In this document: positions 6,047 through 10,995 of the stretch, piece after piece
Layout of the letters: each line of letters begins with the position of its first letter
Position numbering within the stretch: the stretch's first letter is position 1
DNA from: Alphaproteobacteria bacterium
GTDB taxonomy: Bacteria; Pseudomonadota; Alphaproteobacteria; SMXP01
Length of the DNA: 10,995 nt
Reading direction: 5' to 3'
Assembly (NCBI GenBank): GCA_028280675.1
Contig: JANQLI010000367.1
Location: forward strand, 1 to 10,995
The notes under the pieces: model-generated
Database searches by the model: none
What the model saw: only the letters and a program-made list of their open reading frames with translations
Told to the model about the DNA's origin: nothing
Position numbers and translations under genes: made by a program

Positions 6047-7800
6047 TGGCGACGCAAACCCTCATTTATCTCTTTGTCGGTCTGTCTTTTGCGCTCTATA
6101 TCGGCATCGCGATCGCCAGCCGCGCCGCCAGCACCAAAGATTTTTATGTTGCTGGTGGGCATGTGCCGCCTGTTTTGAATGGCATGGCGACAGCGGCCGA
6201 TTGGATGAGCGCCGCCTCGTTCATTTCCATGGCGGGGATCATTGCCTTTCTTGGCTATGACGGCTCGGTGTATTTGATGGGTTGGACCGGCGGTTATGTC
6301 TTGCTCGCCCTTCTCCTCGCGCCGTATTTGCGCAAGTTCGGCCAATTCACCGTGCCCGACTTTATTGGCGAGCGCTATTACTCGCGCCTGGCCCGCGTCA
6401 TTGCGGTTTTGTGTTTGATCATTGTGTCTTTTACCTATGTTGCGGGGCAAATGCGCGGTGTGGGGATCGTGTTCTCGCGCTTTCTTGAAGTGGACATCAA
6501 TACCGGTGTCATTGTCGGGATGGGCATCGTGTTTTTCTATGCGGTGCTCGGCGGCATGAAAGGCATTACCTATACGCAAGTGGCGCAATATTGTGTGCTG
6601 ATCTTTGCGTATTTGGTGCCGGCAATTTTTATCTCGCTGCTTGTCACGGGCAACCCCATTCCGCAATTGGGGTTTGGGTCAGACGTGGCCGATGGGTCCG
6701 GTGTGCCGGTGCTGGCGAAATTGGATGCGACATTGACCGACCTTGGCTTTGCCGCCTTCACCGATGGCACCAAATCGAAAATCGATATTTTTGCCATCAC
6801 CGCCGCGCTGATGGTCGGCACAGCAGGACTGCCGCATGTGATTGTGCGTTTCTTTACGGTGCCGCGCGTATCAGATGCGCGCAAGTCCGCAGGCTATGCC
6901 CTCATTTTTATTGCTATTCTTTACACAACAGCGCCTGCTGTCGCGGCGTTTGCGCGGCTCAACTTTATCGACACGGTGCAAAACACGGAGTACCAAGCCA
7001 CACCGGCCTGGTTTAAAAATTGGGAAGAGATCGGTCTGATTGCCTGGCGCGATAAAAATAACGACGGCGCCATCCAATATGCGGCAGGCGCGCCGTTTGA
7101 CGGCAAACCGGTTTTCGCGGATGAACGCGGCGCCAGCGGCGAACGCGTGTTGCAAAATGCGTCCACAGAGAATGCGAATGAAGTTTATGTGGACCGCGAC
7201 ATTATGGTGCTGGCCAATCCGGAAATCGCCAATTTACCTGGCTGGGTGATCGCCCTTGTCGCGGCGGGCGGTTTGGCGGCGGCGCTCTCCACTGCGGCGG
7301 GGCTCTTGCTTGTGATTTCCGCGTCCATCTCTCATGACTTGATCAAGAAAACCTTCGTCAGTGACACCACGGAAAAACAAGAATTGATGTATGCGCGCAT
7401 TGCGGCGGCCGTGGCGATCCTGATTGCGGGTTATTTCGGGATCAATCCGCCTGCTTTTGTCGCGCAAGTAGTGGCGTTTGCTTTCGGCTTGGCTGCGGCG
7501 TCAATCTTCCCGGCGATTTTGTTTGGCATTTTTTATAAACGCATGAACCGGGAAGGGGCGATTGCTGGTATGGTCGCGGGCATGGGCTTTACCTGGCTCT
7601 ACATTGCCTTCTTTAAGTTCTGGCGGCCCGATCTGAATGTGGCCGAGAATTGGCTGCTCGGCATTTCCCCTGAAGGCATCGGCTTCATTGGGGCCCTGAT
7701 CAATATGGCGGTGGCTTTGATCGTGGTGCAGTTCACTGCGCCGACGCCGCATAAAGTTATGGAGTTGGTGGAAGACATTCGTGTGCCCGTGCGGAGGTAG
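6046..7800 (+). CDS. Sodium:solute symporter large subunit (SSS family, VC_2705 type)
   Basis: A 584-residue polytopic inner-membrane transporter of the SSS family, related to acetate permease ActP, which couples solute uptake to the sodium gradient. Seen: an N-terminal helix followed by RAASTKDFYVAGGHVPPVLNGMATAADWMSAASFI (in two stretches, the TM1 unwound region typical of SSS), QFTVPDFIGERYYSR, and GGLAAALSTAAGLLLVISAS in the C-terminal half, where Ser415-Thr416 correspond to the TM8 sodium-site residues. A soluble insert at about 310-390 contains DKNNDGAIQ (Asp336 onward), like the start of an EF-hand loop. Length is normal for the subfamily. The partner DUF4212 subunit is immediately upstream with a 1-nt overlap. 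Substrate is unknown; a short carboxylate such as acetate would fit relatives, but no acetyl-CoA synthetase gene is adjacent here. Confidence 0.93.
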   Translation: MATQTLIYLFVGLSFALYIGIAIASRAASTKDFYVAGGHVPPVLNGMATAADWMSAASFISMAGIIAFLGYDGSVYLMGWTGGYVLLALLLAPYLRKFGQFTVPDFIGERYYSRLARVIAVLCLIIVSFTYVAGQMRGVGIVFSRFLEVDINTGVIVGMGIVFFYAVLGGMKGITYTQVAQYCVLIFAYLVPAIFISLLVTGNPIPQLGFGSDVADGSGVPVLAKLDATLTDLGFAAFTDGTKSKIDIFAITAALMVGTAGLPHVIVRFFTVPRVSDARKSAGYALIFIAILYTTAPAVAAFARLNFIDTVQNTEYQATPAWFKNWEEIGLIAWRDKNNDGAIQYAAGAPFDGKPVFADERGASGERVLQNASTENANEVYVDRDIMVLANPEIANLPGWVIALVAAGGLAAALSTAAGLLLVISASISHDLIKKTFVSDTTEKQELMYARIAAAVAILIAGYFGINPPAFVAQVVAFAFGLAAASIFPAILFGIFYKRMNREGAIAGMVAGMGFTWLYIAFFKFWRPDLNVAENWLLGISPEGIGFIGALINMAVALIVVQFTAPTPHKVMELVEDIRVPVRR

Positions 7801-7807
7801 GGAATTC

Positions 7808-7856
7808 TCATCTCCGGTTCTGCGCATGACTTAAAGTCATGCTTGCCCGAAGATGA
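7808..7856. terminator. Palindromic hairpin between convergent genes
   Basis: A near-perfect palindrome, GCATGACTT-a-AAGTCATGC (7824-7842), sits inside outer arms TCATCT (7808-7813) and AGATGA (7851-7856), with CGG/CCG pairing between. It fills most of the 73 bp between the symporter stop and the reductase stop. Its position suggests a bidirectional transcript end or a REP-type element. There is no T-tract on either side, so a classical intrinsic terminator is uncertain. Confidence 0.55.
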
Positions 7857-7873
7857 CACATACTTTAATGCGC

Positions 7874-8863
7874 TTATCGAGATGACAAACTCTCAAAATA
7901 GGTCACCATCTCCGCGCGCATGGCGGCATCCGGCAGGCCCCCGACATTGGCGCCCATGTTGTCCAGCATATGATGCGGTTTTCCTGTTGCTGGGATCGCG
8001 CAGGTCACGGCCGGGTGGGAGACGACGAACTTCAAAAAGTATTGACCCCAGGTTTCAACACCAATCTCGCTGACCCAATCAGGAAGAGGTTTATCTTTGA
8101 CTGTCTGGAAAATGTCGCCACGCCGGAAGGGGCGATTGATCACTGTTGCAATCCCTTTGTCGGCTGCAATGGAGAGTAATGTCTTTTCTGCACTTCTCTC
8201 GTCAATCGAATAAGAAAACTGAACAAAATCGACATCTTCATTTTTCATAATTTCTGAGAGTGCCGCATGACGCCGGCCACGTGATGTTGTTATGCCGATA
8301 TAGCGGATTTTACCCTCGGCTTTCCAAGCGCGAAGGGTTGGCAGATGCGTTTGCCAGTCCGTTAAGTTATGCACCTGCATCAAGTCCATGCGATCGACGC
8401 CTAATTTTTGCATCGAAGCATTCATTTGCGTAATGCCGACGTCTTTGCCTTCCGCCCAAACTTTCGTTGCTGCAAAAAGGTGCGCATGCGCATTGTCGAT
8501 ACGGCTCATAAGCTCACCGATCACACTTTCTGCGGAGCCATATTTGGGACTTGTGTCTATGAGGGTTCCGCCTTGTGCAAAAAAGATTTCGAGCACTTTC
8601 CGGCGTTGCGCGAGACGGTTTGAGGTGCTTTCCCGGCCAAGCAGAGCATCTATGAATTCATCATAGAGATAGAAGATGCCGGAGGTGCTGCCCAGATTAA
8701 AGGGCTCTGATGTCCCAAGTCCAATGACGGGGATGTGTTCGCCGGTTTTGGGAATCGCCTTCGTCACGATGTCTAAAGGTGGGGTGGTCGTGGCCGTGGC
8801 CTGCAGAGGGGTGGCCACTGCCAAGGCGCTGGCTCCGATCAGCACATCACGGCGTTTGAGCAT
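7874..8863 (-). CDS. Aldo/keto reductase with Tat-like signal sequence
   Basis: A 329-residue oxidoreductase of the aldo/keto reductase superfamily, expected to reduce a carbonyl with NAD(P)H. The full catalytic tetrad is visible: Asp103 and Tyr108 (LIDTSPKYGSAE), Lys134 (AATKVW) and His165 (LMQVHN). The cofactor end also fits: NRPF (243-246) and IPATGKPHHMLDNMGA (290-305). The N-terminus, MLKRRDVLIGASALAVATPLQA, has a twin-Arg followed by a hydrophobic stretch and an Ala-rich end. That is a Tat-type leader, so the enzyme is probably exported folded with its cofactor, or the leader acts as an anchor. The start is supported by GGAAG 7 nt upstream. It is convergent with the symporter and divergent from the DUF6356 gene. 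The substrate cannot be read from sequence. Confidence 0.92.
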   Translation of the reverse strand: MLKRRDVLIGASALAVATPLQATATTTPPLDIVTKAIPKTGEHIPVIGLGTSEPFNLGSTSGIFYLYDEFIDALLGRESTSNRLAQRRKVLEIFFAQGGTLIDTSPKYGSAESVIGELMSRIDNAHAHLFAATKVWAEGKDVGITQMNASMQKLGVDRMDLMQVHNLTDWQTHLPTLRAWKAEGKIRYIGITTSRGRRHAALSEIMKNEDVDFVQFSYSIDERSAEKTLLSIAADKGIATVINRPFRRGDIFQTVKDKPLPDWVSEIGVETWGQYFLKFVVSHPAVTCAIPATGKPHHMLDNMGANVGGLPDAAMRAEMVTYFESLSSR

Positions 8864-8970
8864 TGCGTGTCTTCCCTCACAAAATGATTCGACGGACGAT
8901 CCCTGTGACCCAGGGAGCAGCGATCACCTTCCCATGATCTATGGGCGGATCTTCGCGCTATTGCGTTGAT

Positions 8971-9000
8971 TTGACGTTAAAAAACCCCATAATTTATCAT
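8971..9000 (+). promoter_or_regulatory. Candidate sigma-70 promoter of the DUF6356 gene
   Basis: TTGACG (8971-8976) and TATCAT (8995-9000) are separated by 18 bp, each one mismatch from consensus. This would give an untranslated leader of about 100 nt. An imperfect palindrome CCAT-aatttatc-ATGG (8987-9002) overlaps the -10 and could be an operator. Nothing else stands out in the 8864-9109 gap, which must also hold the minus-strand reductase promoter. Confidence 0.45.
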
Positions 9001-9109
9001 GGCATCGTTTTAGAAAAATATTTCTCTTTAACTTGTATTTGTGGGAAATAATCCCTCCTCTCTTGCGAATGGATCGCACATTTGAAACCCGTTTTTGCGA
9101 GGAATCCGT

Positions 9110-9376
9110 ATGATTTTGTCCATGAAAAAATTATTCACAGAACACCCTGCGTCGGTTGGAGAGAGCTATTTTGAGCATATGCGCGCAGCGCTGTCCTTCG
9201 CAGGTGCTCTGTTTTGGGCAAGTCTTTGCTGCTTTATTCACGCCTTCTTGCCTTTCCTCTTCACGACCAAAGGTAAAGACACGATTGCGGCTTTGCATAC
9301 ACGCATGGTCACCCATCGCGCTGATGAGAAATTCCGTCGTGAAGGCGGTGTGAAACCCCGTCACGTCATCCAATAA
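9110..9376 (+). CDS. DUF6356 family small membrane protein
   Basis: An 88-residue protein that I match from memory to the alphaproteobacterial DUF6356 family, sometimes labelled 'capsule biosynthesis protein' without good basis. Visible pattern: FTEHPASVGESYFEHM near the N-terminus, one hydrophobic segment at about 28-52 (FAGALFWASLCCFIHAFLPF) that is probably membrane-spanning, then TIAALHTRMVTHR and a basic tail. Function is unknown. The ATG at 9110 is set by GAGGAA (9099-9104) 5 nt upstream; longer in-frame readings from TTG at 9095 would run through this ribosome site. It is a single-gene unit with a candidate promoter upstream and a strong terminator 24 nt downstream. Confidence 0.85.
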   Translation: MILSMKKLFTEHPASVGESYFEHMRAALSFAGALFWASLCCFIHAFLPFLFTTKGKDTIAALHTRMVTHRADEKFRREGGVKPRHVIQ

Positions 9377-9399
9377 GTGTCCCCATTGTGATGACAGGC

Positions 9400-9433
9400 A
9401 AAAGGCCCGGCAGGGGGGTGCCGGGCCTTTTTT
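9400..9433 (+). terminator. Strong intrinsic terminator after the DUF6356 gene
   Basis: AAAGGCCCGGCA (9401-9412) pairs perfectly with TGCCGGGCCTTT (9419-9430) across a GGGGGG loop. The run of T from 9428 to 9433 forms the tract, and one more A-T pair extends the stem (9400/9431). It is a textbook Rho-independent terminator in plus orientation. Confidence 0.93.
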
Positions 9434-9779
9434 ATTCTCGAAGCAAGAGGGGGAGGGGGGATGCTTCGATCATATTTATCGATTACATAACATGTAGTGC
9501 GTTAAAAGACGCTTTCAAGGGGCGCGTCACTGACTTTGCTCCATACCAATCCTGCCGTGATGACAACAGCAACCAAACTGATCTTCCCAAGATGTAACAT
9601 GTGACCTCGTATCGTGTGTTTATATGTTCAACGTATTGCGCACCCAAACCTGTCGCAGATTTTTGATGCGCTTTGTAACGCCCCGCATGGCGCTTTTCCT
9701 GCGGTTCATCTATGACGATTTTGTGGCAATGGAAAGGGGATGCCCCTGCGGCATAATAACATGTCCGTGAAGAGAGGCT
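9434..9779. other. Gene-free region with TAACATGT words
   Basis: No supportable gene lies in these 346 bases. A 69-codon frame starting near 9388 runs through the terminator and has no family likeness. The 8-mer TAACATGT occurs three times in the same orientation, at 9488-9495, 9595-9602 and 9757-9764. A small hairpin AGGGG-atg-CCCCT (9735-9747) lies downstream of the minus-strand nitronate monooxygenase and could weakly end that transcript, though it lacks a T-tract. Confidence 0.4.
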
Positions 9780-10748
9780 TTACTTTACGGAATCGTACTC
9801 GGCTTTAAGCTCGGCAATCAGCTCTGCCATCGATTGCACTTTTGTGGTGCGGCCCACCCCATGTCCGGCGGACCAAATGTCGCGCCAGGCTTTGACATCA
9901 TCTTGCGATTTTTCTTCTTTGTCTTGATCGAGGTCCGTGTTGATCTCGTCTTTCGGTTTCGCCAACACGGCAGGGTCAATGCCCGCATTGATGATCGACG
10001 GCAAAAGATAGTGCGCGGGAATGCCCGTAAAGTAAGGCGACAGCACAATGTCGTCCACTGTCGCCTCAATCAGCATTTGGCGGTAAGCGGGCACGGCATT
10101 GCTTTCGTCTGTGGCGATAAAGCGTGTGCCCATATAGGCAAAGTCTGCGCCAAGCACTTCGGCGGCGCGGATGCCTTGCCCTGTGGCAATGCCGCCGCCA
10201 AGGGCAATCGGCCCATCGAAAAAGTCGCGCACTGCTGGCACAAAGGAAAAGCCAGTCATTTGCCCGGTATGACCACCGGCCCCGGCAGCGACTAACACCA
10301 ATCCATCGGCGCCACGCGCAACCGCTTTTTTGGCGAACATCACGGAATTGACATCGGAAAAAACGATCCCGCCATAGCCATGAATGGCGTCCACAACCCG
10401 CTCTGGTCCGCCCAAGGCGGTGATCACGATGGGCGGTTTGTATTTGAGGATCATCGCAAGATCGTCATCGAAACGTGCGTTCGAACGATGTACGATAATG
10501 TTCGCCGCCCAAGGCGCAATCTTGCGGGAATTTTGGTCCTGGTTTTGCTCTTCGGCAGCAGCGAGCGCAGAGGTGATGCGCTGCATCCATGTCTCAAGAT
10601 CGTCAATCGTGCGGGCATTCAGAACCGGGAAGGTGCCAATGACGCCTGCTTTGCACGCTGCGATCACCATATCGGGATTGGAAATCAGAAACATCGGCGC
10701 CGCAAACAGCGGCAATGCGCAGCGTTCTCTAATCTCGTCGAGTGTCAT
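9780..10748 (-). CDS. Nitronate monooxygenase / 2-nitropropane dioxygenase family flavoprotein
   Basis: A 322-residue FMN-dependent TIM-barrel enzyme of the nitronate monooxygenase family, which oxidises alkyl nitronates such as propionate 3-nitronate; relatives include FabK-type enoyl reductases. Seen: the opening PLFAAPMFLISNPDMVIAAC, the AAGAGGHTG loop with His160 at the family's active-site His position, and the phosphate-binding region IALGGGIATGQGIRAAEVLG with YMGTRFIATDES (184-215). A highly charged stretch at 267-284 (KDEINTDLDQDKEEKSQDD) is probably a surface insert. The gene follows a short-chain dehydrogenase on the same strand with 3 nt between stop and start, so both are in one operon. 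Its Shine-Dalgarno (AAGG overlapping the previous stop) is too close to be standard, which suggests re-initiation by the same ribosomes. True substrate unknown. Confidence 0.92.
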   Translation of the reverse strand: MTLDEIRERCALPLFAAPMFLISNPDMVIAACKAGVIGTFPVLNARTIDDLETWMQRITSALAAAEEQNQDQNSRKIAPWAANIIVHRSNARFDDDLAMILKYKPPIVITALGGPERVVDAIHGYGGIVFSDVNSVMFAKKAVARGADGLVLVAAGAGGHTGQMTGFSFVPAVRDFFDGPIALGGGIATGQGIRAAEVLGADFAYMGTRFIATDESNAVPAYRQMLIEATVDDIVLSPYFTGIPAHYLLPSIINAGIDPAVLAKPKDEINTDLDQDKEEKSQDDVKAWRDIWSAGHGVGRTTKVQSMAELIAELKAEYDSVK

Positions 10749-10751
10749 GCC

Positions 10752-10995
10752 TTAGTCGTCACCGCCGCTATAAGGAGGTAATTGCCCAATATGAATACCG
10801 CTATCGAGGATCAACGTTTCGCCGGTGACACATGACGCGCCTTCGCAGAACCACACAAGGGCTTCGGCGACATCTTCGGGAGTGGCCACTTTGCGTAAGG
10901 GGAGTTGCTCTTCGAGACCCTTGATAAAGCCGTCATAAGCGTCATCGCCCAAACCGCCTTTGAGCCAGCGGGTTTGGATCGCGCCCGGCACCACG
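10752..10995 (-). CDS. Short-chain dehydrogenase/reductase (SDR), C-terminal 81 residues
   Basis: This is the carboxy-terminal end of an SDR family NAD(P)-dependent oxidoreductase; the Rossmann cofactor site and Ser-Tyr-Lys catalytic residues lie beyond the window edge. Diagnostic features are VVPGAIQTRW, the PG-x-I/V-x-T motif just after the catalytic helix, and PLRKVATPEDVAEALVWFC followed by SCVTGETLILDSGIHI, the classical end strand of SDRs. The tail QLPPYSGGDD is short. Such ends are typical of FabG-like 3-oxoacyl reductases, but specificity cannot be assigned. It is the upstream gene of an operon with the nitronate monooxygenase. Confidence 0.92.
   Translation of the reverse strand, partial: VVPGAIQTRWLKGGLGDDAYDGFIKGLEEQLPLRKVATPEDVAEALVWFCEGASCVTGETLILDSGIHIGQLPPYSGGDD

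Noticed and set aside
6013..6666. Long minus-strand open frame opposite the symporter
   Set aside because: His/Arg-rich translation typical of an antisense shadow; the plus-strand symporter is unmistakable.
9388..9597. Open frame of 69 codons on the plus strand
   Set aside because: It runs straight through the strong terminator, has no ribosome site or family likeness, and its composition looks random.
10772..10793. Perfect Shine-Dalgarno AAGGAGGT on the plus strand, followed by an ATG
   Set aside because: The frame from that ATG ends after 14 codons, and the bases are the antisense of the SDR tail (PPY). Treated as coincidence.

Overview
The window looks like a piece of an alphaproteobacterial chromosome. 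The reasons are the DUF6356 small protein, the paired DUF4212/VC_2705-type sodium:solute symporter, the CaiB/BaiF CoA-transferase beside HMG-CoA lyase, dispersed REP-like intergenic palindromes, and a perfect TTAA-N7-TTAA (CtrA-type) box. GC content is moderate. Shine-Dalgarno sequences are visible at several starts. I see no rRNA, tRNA, CRISPR array, transposase, phage gene or toxin-antitoxin pair. Eleven protein genes are supported, two of them cut by the window edges.

Layout: (1) 1-1685 holds a divergent pair, a class III CoA-transferase (minus, 3' end missing) and HMG-CoA lyase (plus). It looks like a small acyl-CoA/organic-acid catabolic module. (2) 1724-5647 is a 3.9 kb segment bracketed by two inverted copies of an approximately 145 bp two-module repeat, identical except in a short linker. 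Inside are a GNAT acetyltransferase (minus) and a translationally coupled pair of predicted exported proteins (plus): a Sel1-repeat protein with a peptidoglycan-binding-like region, and a right-handed beta-helix protein. A CtrA-like box lies in the gap between them. (3) 5732-7800 is a two-gene operon for a sodium:solute symporter, small and large subunits joined by a TGATG overlap. (4) 7874-8863 (minus) is an aldo/keto reductase with a Tat-like leader. A palindromic hairpin separates it from the convergent symporter. (5) 9110-9430 is a small DUF6356 gene with its own candidate promoter and a strong intrinsic terminator. (6) 9431-9779 has no convincing gene. (7) 9780-10995 (minus) is an operon of a short-chain dehydrogenase (5' end missing) and a nitronate monooxygenase, with one in-frame codon between them.

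Most of the content is ordinary metabolic and transport housekeeping. The least explained parts are the exported Sel1/beta-helix pair, with a possible cell-cycle box upstream, and the inverted repeats around it. I would not claim a new system from sequence alone. That pair is the best candidate for closer study.
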